From NCBI GenBank assembly GCA_964630665.1, contig CAZVVN010000052.1, positions 1 to 24,621 on the forward strand: 24,621 nucleotides of DNA. Direction: 5' to 3'. The notes under the pieces are model-generated. The model worked only from the letters and a program-made list of their open reading frames with translations. It did not search any database and was not told where the DNA came from. This DNA comes from UBA9619 sp964630665. GTDB lineage: Bacteria > Pseudomonadota > Gammaproteobacteria > Arenicellales > UBA868. Positions 8,061 to 15,447 of the stretch are shown one piece after another. Numbering within the stretch: the stretch's first letter is position 1; every line of letters begins with the position of its first letter. A program made the position numbers and the translations under genes.

Positions 8061-9296
8061 ATGGATGAGTACTATGATGCTCTGGAGACACGGGATCAGG
8101 AGAAACGAGAGAAAGATCTGTTTTCCAGCCTCGTTGAACAGTTGTGCTATGCCCGGGATCACTCGCAAGCTTACAGTGCTGTGCTGACTGACTTTGACAT
8201 TAACTCGATCAACGATCGGTCTGCACTGGCCCAATTACCCCTGACTCGGAAAACGGAAATTGCCCAAAGCCAGGCTGATTCACCGCCGCTGGGCGGATAT
8301 GCAACGCCCAGGTTGGCGGGCTTCTATAACATTTTTGCCTCACCTGGCGGTATCTTCGAGCCTGGTGGTGTCCGCGATGATTACTGGAATTTCGCCCGCA
8401 GTCTGTACGCGGCGGGTATACGATCCGGTGATCTGATTCACAACACGTTTTCCTACCACTTTACGCCTGCAGGCCAGATGGTAGAAAGTGCTGCCAGGGC
8501 CATCGGTTGCTCCGTGTTTCCTGGCGGAATCGCGCAGACCGAACTGCAGGTCCAGGTCATGGCCCAGCTCAAGCCCCGCGCTTACTGTGGTACGCCGTCT
8601 TTTCTCAAGATTATCCTGGACAAAGCCGCCAGCATGGGCATCCAGATCAGCGGTCTTGAAGTGGGGCTGGTGGGCGGCGAAGCGCTCCCGGCAAGCCTTC
8701 GCAAGGAATTGAGTGAAAACGGTGTTGAGGTCCTGCAGTCATACGGGACAGCTGATCTGGGCCTCATAGCATATGAGTCCTCTGCGCGTGAAGGTATGAT
8801 CCTGACGGAGGAGGTCATCGTTGAGATCGTCGTTCCAGGGTCCGGAGAACCGGTTGTTGAAGGCGAGATTGGTGAGATTGTCGTGACGACTCTGTCCCCG
8901 GAATACCCATTGATCCGGTTTGCGACTGGAGATCTGTCCGCGCTCATGCCAGGTATGAGCCCCTGCGGCCGGACCAACCGGCGTATTCGAGGATGGATGG
9001 GTCGTGCGGACCAGACCGCCAAGGTGCGGGGGATGTTCGTGTACCCGTCACAGGTCGCGGCCGTGGTTGCCCGTCATGATGAGCTACTTCGGGCACGTCT
9101 CGTGATCGATCGGATCGACAATGCCGATGTTATGGTGCTCAAGGGCGAAACGGGTACACGACCCGATTCACTGGTTTCGGCGATTGCCGAAAGTGTTCGA
9201 GAGGTGTGCAAGTTACGCGCTGACATCGAGTTGTGTTCGACTGGCGAGTTACCGGACGACGGTAAAGTGATCGAGGATCGCCGGCCCATCGATTGA
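8061..9296 (+). CDS. PaaK-like AMP-forming ligase (phenylacetate-CoA ligase family), divergent
   Basis: 411 residues from the ATG at 8061. It opens YYDALETRDQEKRE and continues through GDLIHNTFSYHFTPAG, YCGTPSFL, LVGGEALPASLR, SYGTADLG and FATGDLS, the order of the phenylacetate-CoA ligase family, which makes aryl- or acyl-CoA via an adenylate. Two canonical sites differ. The usual Ser/Thr/Gly-rich P-loop (SSGTTGKPT type) is replaced by SPGGIFEPGG at 94-103, and the C-terminal tail reads DDGKVIEDRRPID. I recall such proteins recurring next to Liv-type importers, so this looks like a subfamily trait rather than decay. It sits 151 bases after the LivF-like stop on the same strand and probably belongs to the same uptake and activation function. 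Substrate and even ligase activity are unproven. Confidence 0.85.
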   Translation: MDEYYDALETRDQEKREKDLFSSLVEQLCYARDHSQAYSAVLTDFDINSINDRSALAQLPLTRKTEIAQSQADSPPLGGYATPRLAGFYNIFASPGGIFEPGGVRDDYWNFARSLYAAGIRSGDLIHNTFSYHFTPAGQMVESAARAIGCSVFPGGIAQTELQVQVMAQLKPRAYCGTPSFLKIILDKAASMGIQISGLEVGLVGGEALPASLRKELSENGVEVLQSYGTADLGLIAYESSAREGMILTEEVIVEIVVPGSGEPVVEGEIGEIVVTTLSPEYPLIRFATGDLSALMPGMSPCGRTNRRIRGWMGRADQTAKVRGMFVYPSQVAAVVARHDELLRARLVIDRIDNADVMVLKGETGTRPDSLVSAIAESVREVCKLRADIELCSTGELPDDGKVIEDRRPID

Positions 9297-9776
9297 GGTT
9301 GATTTCTGGGCCAGCAGGACTGGCCGGCCAGTGAGATCTTGCTGCTGCCCCGGGCTGGATATCGGTCGACCGTGCATGTCCAGATGCTGCCCGTTCTGTT
9401 GAATCAACCCGGCAAGAAGGCGTTTCCCTTCCCAGGCGCTTTCTATGCTGCACCCGACTGGAGGGTCGCTGCAGGTACCGTTGGGGAGAACTGACCGGGT
9501 AATCATCCTTCGGGGCCTAAACTGTGTCGCCGGATATGTGTTGACAATGCCTGTGAATTAGTAATTCAATAACAATCAGTTACCTGTATTTTCTCGAGGA
9601 ACTGACCTTATTCTAGTGGTTTGGCGGGCCGTATCTCGGTGGATCATAAGGATTCAGTCTGCAGCAGGATTTTTCTTATATATAAGAGGAACTTATGCAA
9701 TAAATAACGATATTTGACTGGTTAAGTACATTAGTATATTCTGGACATCCTTTCCTACCTAGAGGGGTATTCGTAA
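9297..9776. other. 480-bp stretch without a recognised gene; AT-rich second half
   Basis: The first half (to about 9530) has GC content like the coding regions and a 14-base perfect palindrome ACTGGCCGGCCAGT at 9319-9332. Short open frames exist on both strands but none has a good start or a protein I recognise. From about 9540 the sequence becomes AT-rich and contains TTGACA at 9541-9546, the palindrome GAATTAGTAATTC (9555-9567), the 14-base palindrome TCTTATATATAAGA (9674-9687) and a promoter-like pair just before the small gene at 9777. Confidence 0.55.
9714..9740 (+). promoter_or_regulatory. Candidate promoter of the small membrane-protein gene
   Basis: TTGACT (9714-9719) and TATATT (9735-9740) are 15 bases apart, slightly short for sigma70, followed 37 bases later by the start codon. 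A second -35-like TTGACA lies at 9541 with a weak TTCAAT 18 bases on, which would give a 200-nt leader. Either could be used; the first is favoured by proximity. Confidence 0.35.
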
Positions 9777-10007
9777 ATGCATTGGATTAATTCTGTTCGC
9801 GGTTGGGTTGGATCGTTAGCGGAACTCGGTATTTCGATCATAGCGTTGGGGGTGGTTCTTGGAATACTGTTCGACGACATCCCCTTCCTTCCTGTCGATG
9901 TCACCGGGAATGTAATTGCATTTGTCAACGCTCTTGGAAGTCAAGGTCTAGTGGGCTTGGTCGCTTTGGGCATTATCTGGTGGGCCTTTACAAGACGGTC
10001 CAGTTGA
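9777..10007 (+). CDS. Small two-helix membrane protein of unknown function
   Basis: A 76-residue protein I cannot assign. Two hydrophobic segments are visible, about residues 15-32 (LAELGISIIALGVVLGIL) and 54-71 (GSQGLVGLVALGIIWWAF), joined by a short loop with FDDIPFLPVDVTGN; Arg8 near the start and RRSS at the end suggest both termini are cytoplasmic. The start is firm: AGAGGGG at 9761-9767 lies 9 bases before the ATG. It stands alone: an AT-rich upstream region with promoter-like elements, and a strong intrinsic terminator 28 bases after the stop, so it is a monocistronic unit. That arrangement usually means a separately and perhaps highly expressed gene. A holin-like, toxin-like or structural membrane peptide are all conceivable, but nothing in the sequence decides between them. 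Confidence 0.8.
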   Translation: MHWINSVRGWVGSLAELGISIIALGVVLGILFDDIPFLPVDVTGNVIAFVNALGSQGLVGLVALGIIWWAFTRRSS

Positions 10008-10034
10008 TCAAATCTCCACTACAATATGTAGGTT

Positions 10035-10065
10035 AGAGGGGGCTTTCGGGCCCCCTCTCTCTTTT
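10035..10065 (+). terminator. Strong intrinsic terminator after the small membrane protein
   Basis: A perfect 9-bp stem, AGAGGGGGC (10035-10043) with GCCCCCTCT (10050-10058), a six-base loop TTTCGG, then a pyrimidine tail ending in TTTT (10062-10065). It is the clearest rho-independent terminator in the window. Confidence 0.9.
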
Positions 10066-10118
10066 CTGGCCAGTCATTTCAATACCAGCGCATGGATCTT
10101 CAGATATCGACAGTCACC

Positions 10119-10148
10119 GACGGGTTTGCAGAACTGACGGGTTGCAGA
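10119..10148 (+). repeat. Tandem direct repeat upstream of the cysteate lyase-like gene
   Basis: GACGGGTTTGCAGA (10119-10132) is followed by GACGGGTTGCAGA (10136-10148), the same word with one T missing, starting 17 bases apart and ending 38 bases before the ATG. The position suits a regulator site, but chance is not excluded. Confidence 0.4.
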
Positions 10149-10186
10149 TGGGAATTCACTAGCGGTCCGATTGAGGAGGCGAAGGT

Positions 10187-11206
10187 ATGAATCTTGGCCG
10201 TTTCCCTCGCTTGCGATTTGGGCATCTGCCGACCCCCCTTGAGTACCTGGAGAACCTGACCCGGGAGTTGGGCGGGCCGGAGATCTGGATCAAGCGGGAT
10301 GACTGTACCGGAATGTCTACCGGCGGGAACAAGACCCGCAAGCTTGAATTCCTGATGGCTGAAGCAAGGGCTGAGGCAGCCGATATTGTACTGACACAGG
10401 GTGCCACGCAGTCCAACCACGCCCGCCAGACGGTCGCATTCGCTGCACGGATGGGGGTGGACAGCCACATCCTGCTGGAAGACCGAACCGGTATCCAGTC
10501 GAACGACTACCAGCACAACGGTAACGTATTTTTGGATCTGCTCCACGGCGCGACACTGGAACATCACCCCGGTGGTACGGACATGGAGGCAGCGATGGCG
10601 GCTGCTGCTGACCGGTTTCGTGAAGCCGACCGCAGGCCTTACTCCATACCCGGCGGTGGTTCAAACGCCACGGGTGCCCTGGGTTACGTCAATGCGGCTC
10701 TGGAACTGGTGAATCAGGCCAATGAGGTGGGTCTGAGGATAGACCATGTGGTCCATGCCACTGGCAGCACGGGTACCCAGGCCGGAATGGCGGTCGGCTT
10801 GGTGGGCATCAACAGTGGTGTGCCGCTACTCGGTATCAGCGTACGTGCCACGAAGTCCATCCAGGAGGACAATGTATTTCGTTTGGCATCAGTGACGGCA
10901 GAGCGCGTCGGCTGCCCCGGCGTAGTGGATCGCTCGGACGTGGTTGCGAACAGCGATTATGTTGGTGAAGGCTACGGCATACCGAATGAAGGCACCATCG
11001 AGGCAATCCGTATGATGGCACGGCTTGAAGGCATCCTGCTGGATCCGGTGTATTCGGGTAAGGGAATGGCCGGTTTGATCGATCTGATCCGGACCGGTCA
11101 CTTCAAGCGCGGACAGAATGTTGTGTTTCTGCATACCGGTGGCTCGGTGGGATTGTTCGGCTATACCGATTTCTTTGACCCACCAGCAGAACGACACGCG
11201 GTTTGA
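10187..11206 (+). CDS. L-cysteate sulfo-lyase / D-cysteine desulfhydrase family PLP enzyme
   Basis: A 339-residue PLP enzyme of the ACC deaminase/D-cysteine desulfhydrase family. These enzymes cleave the beta-substituent: D-cysteine gives pyruvate, H2S and ammonia (DcyD), while the marine homologue CuyA converts L-cysteate to pyruvate, sulfite and ammonia. The PLP lysine is K49 in GGNKTRKLEF, with QSNHARQT, PGGGSNATGALGY and HTGGSVGLFGY as further family motifs. Compared with my memory of E. coli DcyD (DDVTPM, GAIQSNHVRQT), the DDCTGMSTGGNKTRKLEF and TQGATQSNHARQT versions here look closer to CuyA; this is recollection, not alignment. GAGGAGG at 10173-10179 fixes the ATG. It is convergent with the aminotransferase. 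No sulfite exporter or cysteate transporter is visible next to it, which leaves DcyD open. Confidence 0.85.
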   Translation: MNLGRFPRLRFGHLPTPLEYLENLTRELGGPEIWIKRDDCTGMSTGGNKTRKLEFLMAEARAEAADIVLTQGATQSNHARQTVAFAARMGVDSHILLEDRTGIQSNDYQHNGNVFLDLLHGATLEHHPGGTDMEAAMAAAADRFREADRRPYSIPGGGSNATGALGYVNAALELVNQANEVGLRIDHVVHATGSTGTQAGMAVGLVGINSGVPLLGISVRATKSIQEDNVFRLASVTAERVGCPGVVDRSDVVANSDYVGEGYGIPNEGTIEAIRMMARLEGILLDPVYSGKGMAGLIDLIRTGHFKRGQNVVFLHTGGSVGLFGYTDFFDPPAERHAV

Positions 11207-11231
11207 CAGTGAGACCCGGCTATTTCACTGT
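11206..11231. terminator. Inverted repeat between convergent genes
   Basis: ACAGTGA (11206-11212) pairs with TCACTGT (11225-11231) around a 12-base loop, overlapping the last base of the lyase stop. It has no T run on either side, so termination is only suggested by its position between two converging genes. Confidence 0.3.
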
Positions 11232-11299
11232 TCCAGGAGATCGTCCGAAATGCCGTCTCAGCTTCGGAGCGATGGGCTCGAATGCGACAGAAATACAGC

Positions 11300-12475
11300 T
11301 TAGGCGAGTACCTGTCTGACATGGGCGAGTATGCGTCTCGCCGCAGTACGCATAGTGTCCTCGTTCAAGCACAGACTGATTCTGAGCAGCCCCCGGCCAC
11401 TGGGACCAAACCCATCGCATGGCAGAACGCTGACGTTCTGAGTGGCGAGCAGATTCCAGGCAAAATCGGATGAGGACATGTCCAGAGCTCGGATATCGAG
11501 AACGGCGAACATACCACCACCGTCGGTATGAAGGCGCGCTGTGTTCATGTCTGCCATTTCATCAGCGATGACCTGCCGGTTGCGGGATAGTCGCTCCCGA
11601 ACCAGAAGTGCCGTTTCGGTATCGGATTTCAAGGCATGTGCTGCGGCGTCCTGGGTAAATGGCGGTAGGCCGTATGCCATGCACATGTTGAGATTGTAGA
11701 AATGGCGATTGAGCGATCTGGGTGCGATGGTCCAGCCGCAGCGCCAGCCTGTCATACGGTGTGATTTGGAAACGCTGGATATGGTGATGCTGATATCCTC
11801 TGCACCGTCGACACTACCGATACCTACGAAGTCATCGGGAGCAATCTCTGCATAGACCTCGTCGCTGACGAGCCAGATATCTCTTGTCCGGCACAGATCG
11901 ACGATCGATTGAAGTAACTGACGGCTGTACACGGCGCCAGTTGGGTTGTTCGGCGAGTTGAGAAGAACAGCCCGGGTCCTCGCTGTGAGTGCATTTTCCA
12001 ACGCTTCAATACTGATCTGGAAGCCACTGTCAACATCGGTTGGCAAAGAAACCATATCGGCACCACCCAGCCTGACCGACGCGGGATAAGTAGCGTAGTA
12101 AGGTTCGGGCACAATGACTTCGTCACCATGCTCAAGAAGGCACAGTGAAGTCGCAAACAGAGCGTTTTGCGCACCGGAGAAGACCGCCACATTGTCTGCG
12201 CTGACCGGCTGGCCCGTTCGATCCTGGTGTCTTTTTGCAATGGTGTCACGCAGTCCTTCATCGCCGAGGACTGACGTGTAGTGATGTCGACCGGTGGAGA
12301 TGGAGTTGATCGCCGCCTGCTGAACCGGGAGTGGGGTATTCTGATCCGATTCCTCGCCTACACTGAGGATGATGATGTCCTCACCGTTATGTAGCCGTTT
12401 TCGGGCTTCGTAATGGATAGCCCAGACATCGACACTTTCACCGCCAACGCGATCTACCAGTGACGAGTAATGCAC
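11300..12475 (-). CDS. Class I/II PLP aminotransferase (aspartate/aromatic type)
   Basis: 391 residues of fold-type I aminotransferase, transferring an amino group between an amino acid and a 2-oxo acid. Visible sites are the SPNNPTG motif (174-180), SDEVYAE with the PLP-anchoring Asp at 205, the Schiff-base Lys237 in SVSKSHRMTGWRCGW, and a C-terminal LLRISLC where the substrate carboxylate-binding Arg lies. The start is GTG at 12475, preceded on this strand by TAGGAGA at good spacing. The motif set fits the broad AAT-I group (aspartate, aromatic or alanine aminotransferases) and does not fix the substrate. It ends 94 bases from the convergent cysteate-lyase-like gene. Transamination of a sulfur-containing amino acid such as cysteate to sulfopyruvate is a possible link, but only by proximity. 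Confidence 0.9.
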   Translation of the reverse strand: MHYSSLVDRVGGESVDVWAIHYEARKRLHNGEDIIILSVGEESDQNTPLPVQQAAINSISTGRHHYTSVLGDEGLRDTIAKRHQDRTGQPVSADNVAVFSGAQNALFATSLCLLEHGDEVIVPEPYYATYPASVRLGGADMVSLPTDVDSGFQISIEALENALTARTRAVLLNSPNNPTGAVYSRQLLQSIVDLCRTRDIWLVSDEVYAEIAPDDFVGIGSVDGAEDISITISSVSKSHRMTGWRCGWTIAPRSLNRHFYNLNMCMAYGLPPFTQDAAAHALKSDTETALLVRERLSRNRQVIADEMADMNTARLHTDGGGMFAVLDIRALDMSSSDFAWNLLATQNVSVLPCDGFGPSGRGLLRISLCLNEDTMRTAARRILAHVRQVLA

Positions 12476-12669
12476 TTTGTCTCCTACTAGTAGCGGGTTA
12501 AGGATCTGAAATGATGGAGCTGAATTGGCTGCATCATCCTGAATAGCACCTACTGAATTTCTTGTCTGACGAATCTAGAATTTACTGTTAGCCGATCGAT
12601 CCAAAGGTCAATCCCCCCAGACTCCACATGCCTGCTTCAAAGTTTGCAGTGGAGGGAACGGTCCAGGGC

Positions 12670-13248
12670 CTATGGCCAGATTACCTTGAGTGGTTGGCTT
12701 CGTTCCTGAACATTGGTGATGCTGGTGCTGCGTGAAAGTCCTGTTGCCATGAAATAGATTTCTTCGCCGGTTGTAGGCAACCAGGCGGCTAACTGGTGCA
12801 ACCTTGATGTGATCTCCGGCTACTGAGGTCATGGGTTTACAGCCATTGCAGGGCGTATACCACTCCCATATTCCACCGTACCATTGACCGCCATGATTGA
12901 CGAACACCAATGGATTTGCGTTGACATTGATTTGCGGGTGCCTGAAGTGTGGTCAATACTGGCTGACGGTCAGGAAGCAGTCTTGTCAAAATTCAAACAG
13001 ATCACACCGGCACCGATCTCTACACTAAGGCTGGTCGTCTTACCCCAGCCAGAGACATCGGTGTGCAGCCAGGTAACTCTGCTGAGATCAAACTCGCTGG
13101 CGGCCATAGTCGACGCCACCGTGCCAGTGCTCGAGGTTTCAACCCCGGATGAAGATGAATCGCATTCGAATGGCCAACACATAAAATCCGAACGACCTCC
13201 CAAGAAAAGCGTCGAGAGCAGGGTCACAAAGGCCAAGTAGAGTTTCAT
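12670..13248 (-). pseudogene. Decayed gene for a secreted protein (one nonsense, two frameshifts)
   Basis: Read from 13248, the first 92 codons begin with a basic, hydrophobic leader (MKLYLAFVTLLSTLFLGG) and run through WLHTDVSGWGKTTSLSV to LNFDKTAS, ending at TGA (12972-12970) where a TGG tryptophan would fit the following Pro. After a one-base shift the frame from 12931 reads INVNANPLVFVNHGGQWYGG, WEWYTPCNGCK and GDHIKVAP. After a second shift near 12770-12790, back to the first frame, it reads GEEIYFMATGLSRS and NVQERSQPLKVIWP, stopping at TAG (12672-12670). The pieces are collinear and match my memory of an uncharacterised bacterial secreted-protein family with NVNANPWVFV, WEWLRPG and SNVQERSN-type motifs. 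Adding one base near 12930 and removing one near 12780 would restore most of the frame, but the TGA remains. Pseudogene is favoured; assembly errors are less likely. Confidence 0.75.
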
Positions 13249-13638
13249 GTTTCTTTCAAGGTTAAAGCGAATGCAGATCCGTAATCCTAACGATACGTCG
13301 GATTTTGTTGATTTGGCAACAGTTTAAGTGATTCCGATTACATTGCGTTGGTTTGTTGAGAGCCAGCGGGCTTACTCGTGTACTCTGAACAGTTGGCTAG
13401 GCTGGATCTCAAGCCATTGCTGCTCGAGACAATAACTGTCAGAAAACCGATAACGATCAGCGTTTTGTCATAGAGTTAGGTTCCGATTGATTTTCCAATG
13501 CGGGTACAATTTTCTTTATGAAACTTCGGCTGGATTCAGTGATAGATAAAGGTGTTGTGGTTTCCAGCGTTGTCTTCAGGGTGCTTATTGATGGATCGGA
13601 CAGCTGCCAAATCGTAAAGATGGGTGAAAGGTGAGTCG
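13249..13638. other. 390-bp intergenic region between divergent genes
   Basis: This lies between the start of the decayed gene on the minus strand and the DUF1285 gene on the plus strand, so it should hold both promoters. I find no convincing -35/-10 pair, no tRNA and no protein-like open frame; the open minus-strand frame at 13457-13792 is the antisense of the DUF1285 start. Confidence 0.4.
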
Positions 13639-14205
13639 GTGAAGGACAATGACGCGGCCTCTCGCCTCGATAGGCTGGCGGATCAGTTGGGGAAGAACGA
13701 GCTGCCCCCGGTGCACCAGTGGCATCCGGCATCCACCGGAAACATGGATCTTCGCATTGCTCGGGATGGCACCTGGTACTATATGAATTCACCGATTAAT
13801 CGTCGCCGGCTGGTCAGGCTTCTGGCCTCTGTAATGCGCAGGGACGATGACGGCTACTGTCTGGTTACACCGACAGAGAAATTGAGAATTCAGGTTGAAG
13901 ATGCTCCTTTTCTGGTTGTCGAGATGGAACAGGACAGCGATGGCGATTCACAACGCCTGTTGTTTAGGACCAACGTTGACGATGTGTTTGCAGCAGATAA
14001 ACAGCATCCGATCCTTGTGACGAATCATCCCCTGAGCGGGGAGCCATCGCCTTATGTCCGGGTACGCGACCAGCTCGACGCGCTGATTTCGCGGCCGGTG
14101 TTCTACCAGCTGGTGGATCTTGCCGTCGAAAAAACCGGAACACGGACAGATGAGCTCGGCGTTTGGAGTTGTGGATCGTTTTTTGTTCTCGGAAAAGTCT
14201 CCTGA
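13639..14205 (+). CDS. DUF1285 family protein
   Basis: A 188-residue soluble protein of the DUF1285 family, conserved in proteobacteria and without an assigned biochemical role. Family hallmarks are PPVHQWHPASTGNMDLRIAR near the N-terminus, GTWYYMNSPINRRRLVRLLASV, VTPTEKLRIQVEDAPFLVVEME, LLFRTNVDDV, PYVRVRDQLDALISRPVFYQL and ELGVWSCGSFFVLG at the end. The length is normal for the family. I prefer GTG at 13639 because AAAGGTGAG lies just upstream; GTG at 13624 would add five residues. It stands alone on the plus strand, convergent with the cystathionine gamma-lyase/synthase gene 92 bases on, so context gives no clue to its role. Confidence 0.88.
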   Translation: MKDNDAASRLDRLADQLGKNELPPVHQWHPASTGNMDLRIARDGTWYYMNSPINRRRLVRLLASVMRRDDDGYCLVTPTEKLRIQVEDAPFLVVEMEQDSDGDSQRLLFRTNVDDVFAADKQHPILVTNHPLSGEPSPYVRVRDQLDALISRPVFYQLVDLAVEKTGTRTDELGVWSCGSFFVLGKVS

Positions 14206-14214
14206 CACTCCGCA

Positions 14215-14284
14215 GTATTGTCCAACACGCAAGCTTGGTCCAGCTTGAATCCGTCTGACAGCTGAGCCCATGGGTAGACAATAC
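14215..14284. repeat. Inverted repeat in the convergent intergenic region
   Basis: GTATTGTC (14215-14222) and GACAATAC (14277-14284) are perfect 8-base complements, and within them CAAGCT and AGCTTG form a second small stem around TGGTCC. They flank the junction of two convergent genes and may form a bidirectional stop structure, but there is no T run. Confidence 0.3.
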
Positions 14285-14297
14285 CGTTGGGCCGGAG

Positions 14298-15440
14298 TCA
14301 GGCTTGTTTCAGCCCCTGTTCGAGGTCCTGGATGATGTCTTCGACGTCCTCAATCCCCACAGAAAGCCGTACCAGTCCGTCACCAAGTCCTCGTTTCCGG
14401 CGGTCTTCGGCGGGAACGTCCGCGTGGGTCATTGTCGCGGGGTGGGTGATCATCGTTTCGACACTGCCCAGGCTTTCAGCCAGCCCACAGAGCCTGACAT
14501 TGTTCATCAACTGTCGGCCCGCCTCGACGCCGCCGTTCAGCTCAAAGGCGATCATCCCGCTGAATCCGGACATCTGGGTCCTGGCGATATCGTGCTGCGG
14601 ATGGGAAGGCAGGCCGGGATAAAGTACCCAGGCCACCTTATCGTGGCTTTCGAGGAACCTGGCGATCTGCAGAGCAGATTCTTCGTGGCGTTTCATGCGC
14701 AAATGCAGGGTCTTGAGTCCGCTCAGATTGAGCCAGCAGTCGAACGGGCTGGAAACAGCACCGATTGTTTTCTGGATGAATTTCATCTGGTCAAATAGTT
14801 CCTTTCGGTTCGTGACCAGAACGCCTCCAATGATCTGGTTGTGGCCGGATAGATATTTGGTGGTACTGTGCATGACGATATCGGCACCGAATTCAAGTGG
14901 TCGTAGAAAGACAGGTGTGGCAAAGGTCGAATCGACTGCCAGAAGGACATCGTGTTCGCGGGCAATTCCGGCCATTGCTTCCATGTCCGTTATCTTGAGC
15001 AAAGGATTGGTCGGGGTCTCGATCCAGATCATTCTGGTCTTTGGTGTTATCGCGTCCCTCACCTCGTCGGGGTTGACCGAATCGACATAAGTGGTAGAGA
15101 GCCCATAGCGGGACAGCACATTGTCCAGGTGACGCGTGACACCGCCATACACGTCATCACCGCAGATCAGGTGATCACCGGCGCTGAGCAGCTTGAGAGC
15201 TGCGTCCACGGCAGACATGCCGCTCGCGAAGCTGATAGCGTACTGACCGCTTTCAATGGCAGCAAGATTGTCCTCGAGGATCTGTCGAGTTGGGTTGGAG
15301 GACCGGGTGTAATCAAATCCCTTGTCCCGACCGACCTCGTCGAGCACATAGGTCGCTGTTTCATAGATCGGCGGAAGGATAGAGCCGGTGGTGGGGTCAG
15401 GTGTTATTCCGGCACGAACAACTTTGGTGTCAAATTTCAA
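14298..15440 (-). CDS. Cystathionine gamma-lyase / gamma-synthase (Cys/Met PLP family)
   Basis: A 380-residue member of the Cys/Met metabolism PLP family. Typical sites are FDYTRSSNPTR (42-52), FASGMSAVDAALKLL, DVYGG at 96-100, ETPTNPLLKI, VDSTFATP (169-176) and the Schiff-base Lys195 in HSTTKYLSGH. The initiator appears to be TTG at 15440: the MKFDTKVVRAG opening is where the family starts, and AGGAGA (minus strand, 15453-15448) lies 7 bases upstream. It follows the cystathionine beta-synthase gene by 36 bases on the same strand. With CBS next to it, gamma-lyase (cystathionine to cysteine, 2-oxobutyrate and ammonia) is the likeliest role, completing reverse transsulfuration; gamma-synthase cannot be excluded, since the two share all these motifs. 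Confidence 0.93.
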   Translation of the reverse strand: MKFDTKVVRAGITPDPTTGSILPPIYETATYVLDEVGRDKGFDYTRSSNPTRQILEDNLAAIESGQYAISFASGMSAVDAALKLLSAGDHLICGDDVYGGVTRHLDNVLSRYGLSTTYVDSVNPDEVRDAITPKTRMIWIETPTNPLLKITDMEAMAGIAREHDVLLAVDSTFATPVFLRPLEFGADIVMHSTTKYLSGHNQIIGGVLVTNRKELFDQMKFIQKTIGAVSSPFDCWLNLSGLKTLHLRMKRHEESALQIARFLESHDKVAWVLYPGLPSHPQHDIARTQMSGFSGMIAFELNGGVEAGRQLMNNVRLCGLAESLGSVETMITHPATMTHADVPAEDRRKRGLGDGLVRLSVGIEDVEDIIQDLEQGLKQA

Positions 15441-15447
15441 CGGACAA

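Noticed and set aside
9249..9506. An 85-codon minus-strand frame overlapping the end of the PaaK-like gene, and an open plus-strand frame at about 9302-9500
   Set aside because: The plus frame has no clear start codon, neither has a ribosome site and neither product is recognisable; at coding-like GC such open stretches are expected by chance.
12970..12972. TGA in place of Trp as a sign of a recoded genetic code or selenocysteine
   Set aside because: TGA ends many intact genes here (for example the PaaK-like gene and the nitrile hydratase alpha gene), and the same locus also has two frameshifts, so decay explains it.
12884..13240. A 118-codon plus-strand frame opposite the decayed gene
   Set aside because: It is antisense to the reconstructed protein, whose motifs are recognisable, and has no ribosome site.
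13457..13792. A 111-codon minus-strand frame upstream of and overlapping the DUF1285 gene
   Set aside because: It is the antisense of a well-conserved N-terminus and shows no protein-like features.
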